64,000 nucleotides of DNA from Desulfurivibrio dismutans. Its GTDB lineage: Bacteria; Desulfobacterota; Desulfobulbia; Desulfobulbales; Desulfurivibrionaceae. Below the pieces are notes generated by a model. It ran no database searches. It had not been told where the DNA came from and saw only the letters and a list, made by a program, of their open reading frames with translations. The stretch is taken from NCBI RefSeq assembly GCF_029210385.1, contig NZ_JARGDQ010000003.1:248001-312000 (forward strand). The letters are read 5' to 3'. Of this stretch, positions 16,021 through 24,649 are shown piece after piece. Position numbers and translations under genes: made by a program. Numbering within the stretch: the first letter of the stretch is position 1; every line of letters begins with the position of its first letter.

Positions 16021-17501
16021 GGCATCACCATTCTCACAAACTGCATCATCAACTCGGGATATATCCCGATAAAGAGCGAAATAGCGGCGGCGAGTACAAT
16101 GGGGGCCACCATAATCAGCGGCGCCTCCCTGACTCCCGTCGGCAGCACTTCACCGGCCGGCGGTTTACCGAAAAAGGCTTGATAGACCACCGGCGCAAAA
16201 TAGGCCACATTGAGCATGGTGGAGGCCAGCAGCACCATGATAATGGCGATCTGGCCGGCATCGAGAGCCCCCACCAGCAGGTACCATTTGCTGACAAAGC
16301 CCCCCACCGGCGGCGCCCCGATCATGGAGAGCGAAGCCACGGCAAAGGCCCCGAAGGTAAAGGGCATCACCCGCCCCAGGCCGCCCAGCTCGGAGATATT
16401 TTTCTTGTGGGTGGCCACGTAGATGGCCCCGGCGCAGAAAAATAGGGTGATCTTGGCAAAGGCGTGGTTGACGATGTGAATCAGCCCGCCCTGTATCGCC
16501 ATCGGCGAGAGCAGCGCCACCCCCAGCACGATGTAGCTGAGCTGGCTCACCGTGGAGTAAGCCAGCCGGGCCTTGAGGTTGTCCTTGGTCAGGGCGATGA
16601 TGGAGGCGGTGACGATGGTAAAGGAGACGATGTAGGCAGTGATTACCCCCAGGCTCAACTCGTCCATCAGGTCGATGCCGAAGACATAGAGCATCACCCG
16701 GGTGGTGCAGAAAACCCCGACCTTGACCACCGCCACCGCGTGCAGCAGGGCCGAAACCGGGGTGGGGGCCACCATGGCGCCGGGCAACCAGGCGTGCATG
16801 GGCATGATCCCGTTTTTGGCAAAGCCGAAGAGGCAGGCAAAGAACAGAATCACCACCAGGGTGGTGCCGGTGCCGTCGGGGATGATCCCGGCATGGATGC
16901 CGTCGGCAAAATCCAGGGTGCCGGCAATGGCGAAAATAACGATCATCGCCGGCAGCACCAGGCCAACCGAACCGCCCAGCAGAAAGGCCAGGTACTTGCG
17001 GGCCCCGCCCAGGGCATCCCGGTCCTGGTGATGGGCCACCAGCGGGTAGGTGGAGAGCGAAAGCATCTCGTAGAAGATGTACATGGTGAGCAGGTTGGCG
17101 GAAAAGGCCACCCCGATGGCGGCACACAGCGACAGGGCGAAGCAGACCATGAAGCGGGTCTGGGCATGCTCGTTGAGCCCCCGCATGTAACCGATGGTGT
17201 AGGTGGCGGCAATAATCCAGAGAAAGGAGGAAACCAAGGCAAACACCATGCCGAAGCTGTCCACCCGCAGGGCGATGGAAAGCTCGGGCAGCACCCGGAT
17301 CAGCTCCACCTCCACCACATTGCCGGCCAGCACCCAGCCGGCCAGGGCAAAGACCATGGCAAACTTAATGCCGGCGGCCAGGAAGGTCCAGAACTCACGC
17401 AGGTTGGGCCGGCTACCGCTGATGGCGATCAGGGGCACGGCGGCCAGCGAGGCGCAGAGGGCGATCACCGGGGCTATTTGATAAAATGAGGGTGAAAACA
17501 T
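16017..17501 (-). CDS. Mrp/NuoM-like antiporter subunit
   Basis: A 494-residue proton-translocating NADH-quinone oxidoreductase M/N-like protein with about 14 helices. The signature HAWLPGAMVAPTPVSALLHA is followed by VAVVKVGVF with the conserved transmembrane lysine, and MYIFYEMLSLSTYPL carries the conserved Glu in helix 5 (about residue 145). It forms one of three antiporter modules in this operon. It overlaps the 84-residue gene downstream by four bases and follows the MrpD-like gene after 38 bases. Confidence 0.9.
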   Translation of the reverse strand: MFSPSFYQIAPVIALCASLAAVPLIAISGSRPNLREFWTFLAAGIKFAMVFALAGWVLAGNVVEVELIRVLPELSIALRVDSFGMVFALVSSFLWIIAATYTIGYMRGLNEHAQTRFMVCFALSLCAAIGVAFSANLLTMYIFYEMLSLSTYPLVAHHQDRDALGGARKYLAFLLGGSVGLVLPAMIVIFAIAGTLDFADGIHAGIIPDGTGTTLVVILFFACLFGFAKNGIMPMHAWLPGAMVAPTPVSALLHAVAVVKVGVFCTTRVMLYVFGIDLMDELSLGVITAYIVSFTIVTASIIALTKDNLKARLAYSTVSQLSYIVLGVALLSPMAIQGGLIHIVNHAFAKITLFFCAGAIYVATHKKNISELGGLGRVMPFTFGAFAVASLSMIGAPPVGGFVSKWYLLVGALDAGQIAIIMVLLASTMLNVAYFAPVVYQAFFGKPPAGEVLPTGVREAPLIMVAPIVLAAAISLFIGIYPELMMQFVRMVMP

Positions 17502-17539
17502 CTTAAGCTGTGGTTACCTCGCAGTTCAGCAAACCGCCG

Positions 17540-19090
17540 TTAAAAACCGGCCGGGATTGACCAGCCGATGAAATAGTTGACCACTTCCTTGGTGTAAAGC
17601 CCCAGAATGATCAGGCTGGCGGCGGTAATGACCATGGGAATCAACATGCTCAAGGGTGCCTCCTGGCGGGCCACCGCCGGGAGGGCTCCATGGCCGTCAT
17701 GGCCGTCATGGCTGCCGTGGCCGTGGCCGCCGCCGGGTTCCTGCTCCAGAGCTTTCAGGTCGCCGAAAAAGGCGATCTCCAGCATCTTGAAAAACATCAC
17801 CGCCGCCACCAGGCTGGCGATCAGCAGGGCCGCCACAAAGACCCAGGCGCCGGCCTGGGCCGCCCCCTGGATCAGGTAGAACTTGGAGAAAAAGCCGCAG
17901 GTGGGCGGAATACCGATAATCGACGCCGCCCCGATCACCAGCACCACGGCGGTAATGGGCATCCGCTTGAATATCCCCTGCATGGCCGCCAGGGAAGTTT
18001 GACCGGTGCGGTAAATCACCGCCCCCACCGCCATAAAGAGGCACAGGGTCATCAGGCCGTCGGCCAGGATATGGTAAACCGCGCCGGTGTAGCCGGCGGC
18101 GTTGGCCACCCAGGCCCCGCCGGTCATGTAGCCGATCTCGGCCACCACGATATAGGTCAGCATCATCCGCAGATCACGCTGGGCCAGGGCGGTGATCATG
18201 CCGATTACCGCCGCCGCCGAAGCAAGATAAATAACCACCTGGCTCCAGGCGATGGAGTCGAAGATATAGTCGACAGAAAAAACGGTGAACATAATCCGCA
18301 GCATGATATAGACGCTGACCTTGGTCATCAGCGGGGCGATCAGGCAGGCGGTGGTAATGCCGGCCTTACTGTAAGCGTTGGGCAGCCAGGCATGCAGGGG
18401 GAACAGGGCCATCTTGATCCAGACCCCCAGGATCATCAGGGAAAAGCCAATCTTGATGCTCACCGAGTCCTGCAACTCCGGCCGGCTAATAATCTCGGCC
18501 AGGTCCAGCATGTTGAGCGACCCGGTCATGATGTAGAGATAGCCGATCCCCAGGAGATAGAAACAGGCCCCGATGGTGCCGACAATCAAATACTTGAAAG
18601 TTGCGTAATAGGCCGGTCCCCGCCCCCGGGCCAGCAGGCCGTAGCTGGAAAGGGCGGAGATTTCCAGCAGGACGTAAAGGTTGAACACGTCGCCGCTGGC
18701 GGTCATACCCAGCAGGCCGGTGACCAGCAGGGCAAACAGAGCATAGTAATGATTCAGCCGGTCGGGATTGTCCTCGGCGGCGGTACGCAGCGAGTAAATG
18801 GCGGTGAGCAGGGCGCAGGCGGAGACCAGCACCAGCACCAGCCCGCTTAGGTGGTCAATCACCAGCTCGATGCCCATGGGCGGCGGCCAGTCACCCATGC
18901 GGTAATGGATCGCCTGGTTGTCCGTCACCACTTGCCCCAAAGCCAGCAGGGAAAAGAGCAGGGAGCCGGCCATGCCGCAGAGCAACAGGCCATAGGCCAC
19001 CCGCGGCCCCAGTGAACCGGCCAGGGTCAGCACCAGAGAGACAAAGAGAGGGACTATAATGATAAGGGCCGGAGCCTGGTCGATCATCAT
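17540..19090 (-). CDS. mrpD: Na+/H+ antiporter subunit MrpD/MnhD
   Basis: A 516-residue polytopic protein closest to MrpD. FNLYVLLEISALSSYGLLA carries the helix-5 Glu, and HAWLPNAYSKAGITTACLIAPLMTKVSVY carries the helix-7/8 lysine region. A His/Gly-rich loop (EPGGGHGHGSHDGHDGHG, about residue 455) near the C-terminus is unusual and could bind metal. MrpD contributes an ion channel to the multi-subunit cation/proton antiporter. It overlaps mrpC by four bases. Confidence 0.92.
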   Translation of the reverse strand: MMIDQAPALIIIVPLFVSLVLTLAGSLGPRVAYGLLLCGMAGSLLFSLLALGQVVTDNQAIHYRMGDWPPPMGIELVIDHLSGLVLVLVSACALLTAIYSLRTAAEDNPDRLNHYYALFALLVTGLLGMTASGDVFNLYVLLEISALSSYGLLARGRGPAYYATFKYLIVGTIGACFYLLGIGYLYIMTGSLNMLDLAEIISRPELQDSVSIKIGFSLMILGVWIKMALFPLHAWLPNAYSKAGITTACLIAPLMTKVSVYIMLRIMFTVFSVDYIFDSIAWSQVVIYLASAAAVIGMITALAQRDLRMMLTYIVVAEIGYMTGGAWVANAAGYTGAVYHILADGLMTLCLFMAVGAVIYRTGQTSLAAMQGIFKRMPITAVVLVIGAASIIGIPPTCGFFSKFYLIQGAAQAGAWVFVAALLIASLVAAVMFFKMLEIAFFGDLKALEQEPGGGHGHGSHDGHDGHGALPAVARQEAPLSMLIPMVITAASLIILGLYTKEVVNYFIGWSIPAGF

Positions 19091-19476
19091 CGGCGCTGAT
19101 CCTCCAGGATTTCATCCTCTTCAATGGTACCGTGTACCCGCTGGATCTTCTGCAGAATGGCCAAGGCCACACCCAGGGTCGCCACCCCCACCACGATGGC
19201 GGTGAGAATCAGGACATGGGGCAACGGGTTGGCGTAGGCAGTGGCATCCAGCAGGGGCAGCTTGTCCGGCCCGAACTCGATGATGGGCACCGTAGCCCCC
19301 CGCTTGGCTCCGATGGAAACAAAAAAGAGCAGGATGGCGGTCTGAAAGATAACCATGCCGATGATCTTCTTCATCAGGTTGTTCTTGGCAATCATCCCGT
19401 ACAAGCCGATAAAGAGCAGCACCAGGGAAGCCCAGTAGTTGTACTTGCCGATTATGAAATGAAATATTTCGTCCAT
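19087..19476 (-). CDS. mrpC: Na+/H+ antiporter subunit MrpC/MnhC (NuoK-like)
   Basis: A 129-residue protein with three membrane helices in the NuoK/MrpC pattern: YWASLVLLFIGLYGMIAKNNLMKKIIGMVIFQTAILLFF, then the loop, then PLPHVLILTAIVVGVATLGVALAI. The PLPHVLILTAIVVG segment is diagnostic of the family. A charged tail (EEDEILEDQRR) follows. It sits between the MbhE-MnhB fusion gene (4-base gap) and mrpD (4-base overlap). Confidence 0.94.
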   Translation of the reverse strand: MDEIFHFIIGKYNYWASLVLLFIGLYGMIAKNNLMKKIIGMVIFQTAILLFFVSIGAKRGATVPIIEFGPDKLPLLDATAYANPLPHVLILTAIVVGVATLGVALAILQKIQRVHGTIEEDEILEDQRR

Positions 19477-19480
19477 TTAC

Positions 19481-20230
19481 CTATAAGCCTTCATCAAGAT
19501 CGCCGCCTGATGCCAGATCGTAATAGAGGGACATCATTACCGAAAAGACGGTTATGCCAACCCCCACTTCCACCAACAGGATGCCGTGGGAACGGGCCAT
19601 GACCTCGCTGACCCCGAGAATGCCGGCCAGTCCGGCATAGCCCAGGAAATTCCAGCCCATGGCCAGGCAGATGGCCCCCACCCCGGCGTAGAGCAAAACC
19701 CCACCGGCCACGCAGAACAGTACCGCCTGCTCCTTAAAGCGGTCGATGGTGAATTGCAGGTTGTAGCAAAGCGCCAGCAGAATAAAGCTGGCCCCGAAAA
19801 TAACCCCGCCCTGGAAGCCGCCGCCGGGGCTGTAGTGCCCGTGGCCCACCACGTAGAGGGCGAAGATCTGCATCACCGGGATGATCAACTGGGCCGCCCC
19901 CCTGAGCACCGTGTCCCGCCCCTCGCGGACCGGTCGATGCTGCACCATCTTACTCCGCTGGCGCGGGGTACGGCGCAGCACCACCAGCACGATGAGGGCG
20001 GCGGCAAAGACCACCACCGCCTCGAACATGGTGTCGTAACTCCGGTAGTCGGCCAGCACCACGGTGACGATGTTGGGGGTGGCGGTCTCGCCGTAGCCCT
20101 GTTCGAGAAAGTCCGGCGACAGATGGGTGCTGGCCGGCGAGGACGGATCGGCCCAGTTGGGCAGATCCACCGCAGCAGCCAGCATGATCAGGGCGCAGAT
20201 CGCCAGGATGACCAGGGTAAGACGCTTCAA
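19481..20230 (-). CDS. mrpB: MbhE-like / MrpB (MnhB) fusion subunit, TTG start
   Basis: A 249-residue membrane protein. The N-terminal part (about residues 1-90, one helix, a periplasmic-type loop, then TMFEAVVVFAAALIVLVVLRR) resembles the C-terminal MbhE segment of MrpA. The C-terminal part is MnhB (LIIPVMQIFALYVVGHGHYSPGGGFQGGVIFGASF). The start is a TTG overlapping the TGA of the upstream gene (TTGA) with GGAGGA eight bases before it; the longer in-frame extension merely shadows the neighbouring gene. This carries part of what is MrpA in classical operons. Confidence 0.88.
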   Translation of the reverse strand: MKRLTLVILAICALIMLAAAVDLPNWADPSSPASTHLSPDFLEQGYGETATPNIVTVVLADYRSYDTMFEAVVVFAAALIVLVVLRRTPRQRSKMVQHRPVREGRDTVLRGAAQLIIPVMQIFALYVVGHGHYSPGGGFQGGVIFGASFILLALCYNLQFTIDRFKEQAVLFCVAGGVLLYAGVGAICLAMGWNFLGYAGLAGILGVSEVMARSHGILLVEVGVGITVFSVMMSLYYDLASGGDLDEGL

Positions 20231-20490
20231 TCCTTGCTCCTCCGCTTGATATACTGGGCGGTGGCCAGGATGAGCACCGTACTGATACCCGCTCCCACCG
20301 CCGCCTCGGTAAAGGCCACGTCCACCGCCAGCATCTCGGTCCACATCAGGCAGATCAAGAAGCTGTAAGCGCCGGTGACCACCGCGCAGCTGACCAGATC
20401 CTTCAGCGACAGGGCGGCGATGGCACAAATCACCATCATCAGCAAAATCAGCAGATCAAACTGCCAGAGCAGGCTTGCATCCCAGGTCAT
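20227..20490 (-). CDS. MbhD/DUF4040 subunit (MrpA C-terminal module as a separate protein)
   Basis: An 87-residue protein with three hydrophobic segments beginning MTWDASLLWQFDLLILLMMVICAIAAL and ending in TEAAVGAGISTVLILATAQYIKRR, the hallmark of DUF4040/MbhD, which forms part of the proton path in Mbh/Mrp complexes. The ATG start has AGAGGAA upstream; a GTG ten codons earlier lacks this. Its stop overlaps the TTG start of the next gene. Confidence 0.87.
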   Translation of the reverse strand: MTWDASLLWQFDLLILLMMVICAIAALSLKDLVSCAVVTGAYSFLICLMWTEMLAVDVAFTEAAVGAGISTVLILATAQYIKRRSKD

Positions 20491-20554
20491 TACAGGTTCC
20501 TCTACCAGTGCGGCGCTCACACGGGTTTAACCCCGGGCGCCGCCTTACTTAAAC

Positions 20555-20932
20555 TTAAATCTGCCGGTCTTCCCGGCGCCGCTCCGGCCCGGGGTAGGGT
20601 TCGCCGTCGGCCGACGGCTTACGCTTGGTCCAGTAAGGGACCTTGGCCTCGTAACCCGCGTCGATGATGGCGTGGGTGGCGGTGGGGCTGGCCAAAAAAA
20701 CAAAAAATACGATCAACGACAGCTTGACTGCGGTCAGCAGCGCCTCGCCACTGAAGTCCTGCAGGTAATAAATAATCAGGCCGGCCAGCAGCAGGGCGGT
20801 AGAAAGGGTGTCTCCCTTACCCGCAGCGTGGACCCTGGTGTAAAAGTCCGGAAATCGCAGCAGGCCGACCGTGGTGGCAAAAAAGAGCATGAAACCGCTG
20901 ACCATCAAAAAAATCACCACGGCATTAAGCAT
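20555..20932 (-). CDS. mrpG: Na+/H+ antiporter subunit MrpG/MnhG
   Basis: A 125-residue protein with three helices. The family signature LLRFPDFYTRVHAAGKGDTLSTALLLAGL occupies residues about 24-52 and the ASPTATHAI motif sits near residue 82. The polar C-terminal tail (about 30 residues, GEPYPGPERRREDRQI) is longer than usual. The start has GGAGG upstream and overlaps mrpF by eight bases. A 64-base gap follows before the DUF4040 gene. Confidence 0.94.
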   Translation of the reverse strand: MLNAVVIFLMVSGFMLFFATTVGLLRFPDFYTRVHAAGKGDTLSTALLLAGLIIYYLQDFSGEALLTAVKLSLIVFFVFLASPTATHAIIDAGYEAKVPYWTKRKPSADGEPYPGPERRREDRQI

Positions 20933-21281
20933 GGGAACCCTCCTTGCCGGCCGGCGGATTTTCCGCCGTGGGCGGGGCCGAAGGCGCGGTCTTGGCCTCC
21001 TCGGCATCGGCTGCGGCGGGCTGGCTCTGGCGCTGGTAAAAACGGGCCGCGGCGATGGTGGTGATAAAGTTAAGCAGGGCGTAAGCCAGGGCAATATCGA
21101 TGAACATCTCCACCCGGCCGTCCAGGATGCCGACAATGATGATCAGCACCACGGTCTTGATGCCGATGACATTGACCCCCAGAATCCGGTCGATCACCGT
21201 GGGACCGGCCACCACCCGGAAGAGGCTCATGAGCATCAACAGCAGCAGCGCCACCCCGATGCTGATCAGAAACTGTTCCAT
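20925..21281 (-). CDS. mrpF: Na+/H+ antiporter subunit MrpF/MnhF
   Basis: A 118-residue protein with three helices and the MrpF core RVVAGPTVIDRILGVNVIGIKTVVLIIIVG (about residues 22-51), then DIALAYALLNFITTIAAARF. The C-terminal 30 residues are Ala/Pro-rich and extend beyond typical MrpF (about 90 residues). The ATG is one base after the mrpE stop codon, and the gene overlaps mrpG by eight bases. Confidence 0.94.
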   Translation of the reverse strand: MEQFLISIGVALLLLMLMSLFRVVAGPTVIDRILGVNVIGIKTVVLIIIVGILDGRVEMFIDIALAYALLNFITTIAAARFYQRQSQPAAADAEEAKTAPSAPPTAENPPAGKEGSHA

Positions 21282-21282
21282 C

Positions 21283-21792
21283 TCAGCGCGAGCCTCCCTC
21301 AAATACCCAGGCCACCCAACGCTCCATCTCGCCGGGTCCATCCCCGGCCCCGGCCAAGTCACCGGCCGACTGGGCGGTAATGGCGTGGACGTAGAAAGTG
21401 TCATCCTGGATGCGGATGGTCACCGTCCCCGGAGTCAGGGTGATGGAGTTGGCCAGCACAAAGCGGGCAAAGTCGGTTTTCAGCACGGTCTTGAAGCTGA
21501 CTACGTGCGGGTCCATGATCTCCCGGGCCTGGGGCGAAAGGGCCAGCCCGGCAATATGGATATTGGCGATCACGATCTGCCAGGAAAGCCAGACCACGTA
21601 ACGCAGAAAACGGCCGATTTCCACCATCAGGCCGCCAAACTTCTTGGTATGCCCGGAAAAGAGCAGGTCATGGGACAACCAGGTGACCAGGCCACTGGAG
21701 AGCAAGCCCATGGTCAGGTGAAAAAGGTCGAACTTTCCGGACATCACAATCCAGAAAGCAAACATCACGCAGAAGGTAATGATGGCAGACAT
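21283..21792 (-). CDS. mrpE: Na+/H+ antiporter subunit MrpE/MnhE
   Basis: A 169-residue MrpE. N-terminal helices (IITFCVMFAFWIVMSGKFDLFHLTMGLLSSGLVTWL) precede the conserved LANSITLTPGTVTIRI motif (about residue 113) and a soluble C-terminal domain. MrpE is required for stable, active Mrp complexes. It follows the DUF4440 gene by eight bases and precedes mrpF with almost no gap. Confidence 0.94.
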   Translation of the reverse strand: MSAIITFCVMFAFWIVMSGKFDLFHLTMGLLSSGLVTWLSHDLLFSGHTKKFGGLMVEIGRFLRYVVWLSWQIVIANIHIAGLALSPQAREIMDPHVVSFKTVLKTDFARFVLANSITLTPGTVTIRIQDDTFYVHAITAQSAGDLAGAGDGPGEMERWVAWVFEGGSR

Positions 21793-21800
21793 AATGCGGC

Positions 21801-22184
21801 CTACTTCTCCGGCATCAGGGATGAATGATGTTCAATGATCTGCCAGCGATCCCCCTGCCGGCGATAGGCGAAGGTGAAGCGGGCGGTGGCGGCAAAAGGC
21901 TCTTCCCCGGCAGGGGTGAAGTTGAAGGTATAGATCCCGGAGTTGAAGGCGATATCATTGTAGATGCGGATATTGCTTTCGTTGATCTCGCCCTTGGGGT
22001 TCTTGGCCAGGAAGTGGACGAAATAATCCCGGATCTCGGCATGGTTGTGACGCACCTTATTCGACACGGTGGGCAACAGAATACCGTCGAGGGCATAAAG
22101 CTCGGTGACCTTGTCGGGATCACCGCTTTGAAGGGCCCGGTTCCACTCGTCGAACAGGGCGGCGATTTCCTCTTGCTGTTTCAT
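21801..22184 (-). CDS. SnoaL-like / DUF4440 (SgcJ/EcaC-type) cystatin-fold protein
   Basis: A 127-residue cytosolic protein of the NTF2-like fold. Sequence features are the N-terminal EIAALFDEWNRALQSGDPDKVTELYA, LLPTVSNKVRHNHAEIRDYFVHFL and the C-terminal RWQIIEHHSSLMPE, typical of the CaMKII-association/SgcJ group. Such domains often oligomerise and bind small ligands; no catalytic role is assured. It is the first gene of the antiporter operon, eight bases ahead of mrpE, which suggests but does not prove a regulatory or accessory part in ion homeostasis. Confidence 0.78.
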   Translation of the reverse strand: MKQQEEIAALFDEWNRALQSGDPDKVTELYALDGILLPTVSNKVRHNHAEIRDYFVHFLAKNPKGEINESNIRIYNDIAFNSGIYTFNFTPAGEEPFAATARFTFAYRRQGDRWQIIEHHSSLMPEK

Positions 22185-22207
22185 GGCGCACCTCTTTGGT
22201 TTTTTAG

Positions 22208-22237
22208 GGGGACGTTCATACGATTATGAACGTCCCC
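22208..22237. repeat. REP-like hairpin
   Basis: A perfect 12-base inverted repeat GGGGACGTTCAT / ATGAACGTCCCC with a six-base loop. On the minus strand it is headed by GTAG, the tetranucleotide head reported for REP sequences linked to RAYT transposases. No T-tract follows on either strand, so it is not a classical terminator. It lies between the DASS gene and the DUF4440 gene. Confidence 0.65.
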
Positions 22238-22304
22238 TACGTTTGTCATTCGTTACTACTCATCCTAAGATGAAACCACCGTCTTGCCGCCTGATACCTG
22301 CAAA

Positions 22305-23834
22305 TCAGGGAGCCACCGCCTCCGGGGCGATGGTAATGGGCATGCCCATCAGCGGCCAGATCAGAATCACCGCCAGCCCCACCACCGCCATCAGCAGGAT
22401 GGAAGCGGGGATGCCGTAGGCAAAGAACTCACCGCTGGTGAACTGTTTGGAGTTGTAGGCGATGGCGTTGGGGGCCGCGCCCACCAGTAGCATGAAAGGC
22501 ATGCCGGCGGTTACCAGGGCGGCAAAAACAATGACCTCGGGGGCCACCCCAAGGTAAGGCGCCACCACCAGGGCCACCGGCACCGAAATGGCGATGGCGG
22601 CCACGTTCATGATGAAGTTGCTGATCACCATGACAAAGAAGGCGATACCCAGAATAAAGACAATGGAAGGGGCATTCTGGAAAAAGCTCAGCCAGTTGAT
22701 GGCCAGCCATTCCGCCGCTCCGGTCTGCCACAGACAAAAGCCCATGCTCATGGCGCCGGCAAAGAGCAGAATGATGTTCCAGGGCACCGCTTCCAGATCG
22801 TTGAGGTCAAGAATCTTTAAAACGAAGAAAAGGATGGTGGAAACCAGCAGGATCGCCGCCTTGTTGAAAGGCTCCAAGGCAGGCACAAATGATTGCAGCG
22901 AGAGGAAGGCGATAACCCCCAGAACAATGATCCCCGCCAGTTTTTCATCCCGGCTCAGGGGCCCCATGGCGGCGTTGAGCTCCCGGGCCTTTTCTCGCAG
23001 CCCCGGAATCACCGCCTTCTCCGGCTTGAAGAAGATCATGAAAAAGCCCCAGAGCAGGAAGACCATCAGCCAGCCCACCGGTGCCATATAAAGGGTCAAT
23101 TCAAAGAAGCTGATCTCGCGCCCTACAATCTCGGAGAAAAAACCCAAAGCCACGATACCCCGGGCCGCGCCCAGCAGGGTGATGATACTGCCGGCCCCGG
23201 CCACAAAGGCCATGCCGATAAACAGCCCCTTGCCGAACTTGGTGGGCCGATCACCCTCACCATAAAGGGCGTAGATGGAGAGCAGCAGCGGGTACATGGT
23301 GGCCGCCACCGCGGTGTGGGCCATGAGATGGGTAAGCAGCGCGGTGACCACGAAACAGCCCAGGTAGATCATGCTGGTGCGCTCACCGACAATATCCAGC
23401 ATCTTGTAGGCCATCCGTTTGGTGATCCCCACCTTGGTAAAAACCGCGCCGATGATGAGGGAGCCGAAGATGAAGAGCACCGAGGGATCCATGAAATCCT
23501 TGAAGGCGTCACTGGCCGGGCGAATGAAAAACAGCGCCTGCACCACCCCGATGGTGATCCCGGTCACCCCGATGGGCAGCACCTCGAAAACCCACCAGAT
23601 GCCGGCCAGCAGAAAGAGTCCCAAGGCCGCTTTGCCTTGCGGCGACAACACGAATTCCTTGCCCATGGGATCAACGGCGGCGGGCCAGGGAGGAGAAAAA
23701 TAAACCAAGAGGAATATTCCGATCCCCAGGAACATAAAGAACAACTGAAACAGGTTGAAGCGACTGGGCTGCTCCGCCAGGCCAACCTTTTCGTCGGCAC
23801 CACTGTTTTGCGTGTTTTGCGCTGTGTCAGACAT
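22305..23834 (-). CDS. DASS/SLC13-family Na+-coupled anion symporter
   Basis: A 509-residue polytopic protein of the divalent anion:Na+ symporter family. The early GIWWVFEVLPIGVTGITI, the mid SNFIMNVAAIAISVPVAL and the late LLVGAAPNAIAYNSKQF (in the place of TPPNAIA) match the family pattern. The first SNT-type motif, which binds Na+ and substrate, reads AHTAVAATMYPLL here, so the substrate may not be a standard C4-dicarboxylate; sulfate or another anion is possible. The internal Met start follows GGGAGAGGG. It lies downstream of the CBS-domain gene with a palindromic repeat between them, probably in one unit. Confidence 0.88.
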   Translation of the reverse strand: MSDTAQNTQNSGADEKVGLAEQPSRFNLFQLFFMFLGIGIFLLVYFSPPWPAAVDPMGKEFVLSPQGKAALGLFLLAGIWWVFEVLPIGVTGITIGVVQALFFIRPASDAFKDFMDPSVLFIFGSLIIGAVFTKVGITKRMAYKMLDIVGERTSMIYLGCFVVTALLTHLMAHTAVAATMYPLLLSIYALYGEGDRPTKFGKGLFIGMAFVAGAGSIITLLGAARGIVALGFFSEIVGREISFFELTLYMAPVGWLMVFLLWGFFMIFFKPEKAVIPGLREKARELNAAMGPLSRDEKLAGIIVLGVIAFLSLQSFVPALEPFNKAAILLVSTILFFVLKILDLNDLEAVPWNIILLFAGAMSMGFCLWQTGAAEWLAINWLSFFQNAPSIVFILGIAFFVMVISNFIMNVAAIAISVPVALVVAPYLGVAPEVIVFAALVTAGMPFMLLVGAAPNAIAYNSKQFTSGEFFAYGIPASILLMAVVGLAVILIWPLMGMPITIAPEAVAP

Positions 23835-23950
23835 GATACTCACACCCTCTCCCTTGCCGACGGTCACCCCGGCAAGCCAAAACTTAATAATATAAAAAAC
23901 TCAAACGTTTAAATCAGACTAAACAAACCTATAAACCTGCGTTATCAAGC

Positions 23951-24059
23951 CGTAAACGTTCAGCAGTGCCGCAGGTTGCGGCAAGCGGACCGGCGCCGCG
24001 TACACTAGTACGCAAGCCGGGCCGATCGCCGCAAGATGCTGTATTGCTGAGCGTTTACG
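23951..24059 (+). repeat. Intergenic palindromic repeat, copy 2 (forward)
   Basis: A 109-base palindrome with outer arms CGTAAACG / CGTTTACG. The TAA stop codon of the CBS-domain gene falls inside its right arm. It separates that gene from the DASS transporter gene. Confidence 0.9.
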
Positions 24060-24600
24060 CGTCGATATCGCAGCGCTTGGCCACGGCATTGAAAATTTCC
24101 TCCAGGCGAATCACCCCGGTTACCGTTACCCCATCCTCGGAAATCACCGGCAACACTGTTTCATTCTGGGTCAGCATGATGGACAGCGCCTTCAAGGCCG
24201 ACTCGTTTTCCTTCACCGCCGGCGGCAGCGGGCTCATGAATTCCTTGATGTTATGCCCGAAACGAACATTGCAACCGTTGAAAAAGGAATCTCCCCAAAG
24301 AATGGCCAAATTGGGAAATTCGCCGGGGGTGCCCTGATAGACTTGAACCGCCTGGGCCAGGTTGGAGTCCAGCCCTCGCAGGATGCTCTGGATGCTGACC
24401 CGACCCACCAGCTTGTGCTCGGCGCTGATCACCAGCAGCTCGGAATAGCGCATCCGCTCGTAATCACCGCAGGTGAATTCCTTGAGCACCTTCACTGCCT
24501 GGCTCAGGCTTCGATCTTCCTGGACATGGGGAAAGCGCTTCATCGGAATAGCCAAGCCTTTCACCAGAAATTGTTCCTTACCCTCTGACTCCGCGGCCAT
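24055..24600 (-). CDS. CBS-domain protein
   Basis: A 181-residue soluble protein with two CBS-type repeats. The first (about residues 15-75) reads IPMKRFPHVQEDRSLSQAVKVL ... SELLVISAEHKLVGRVSIQSILRG. The second (about 118-178) reads FMSPLPPAVKENESALKALSIM ... VLPVISEDGVTVTGVIRLEEIF. A 40-residue insert lies between them. CBS pairs bind adenosyl nucleotides and regulate attached or partner proteins. Position upstream of the DASS gene suggests control of transport or metabolism of the same ion. The start has AAGGGGGG. The stop lies in a palindromic repeat. Confidence 0.83.
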   Translation of the reverse strand: MAAESEGKEQFLVKGLAIPMKRFPHVQEDRSLSQAVKVLKEFTCGDYERMRYSELLVISAEHKLVGRVSIQSILRGLDSNLAQAVQVYQGTPGEFPNLAILWGDSFFNGCNVRFGHNIKEFMSPLPPAVKENESALKALSIMLTQNETVLPVISEDGVTVTGVIRLEEIFNAVAKRCDIDA

Positions 24601-24649
24601 GACAGCCCCCCTTAGCAGTTGAAAATGAAAATGTAGAATAATAAGCAAT

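Noticed and set aside
20231-20428. Longer N-terminus for the MbhE-MnhB fusion
   Set aside because: It overlaps the DUF4040 gene in another frame. The TTG with a GGAGGA site at the TTGA junction explains the real start.
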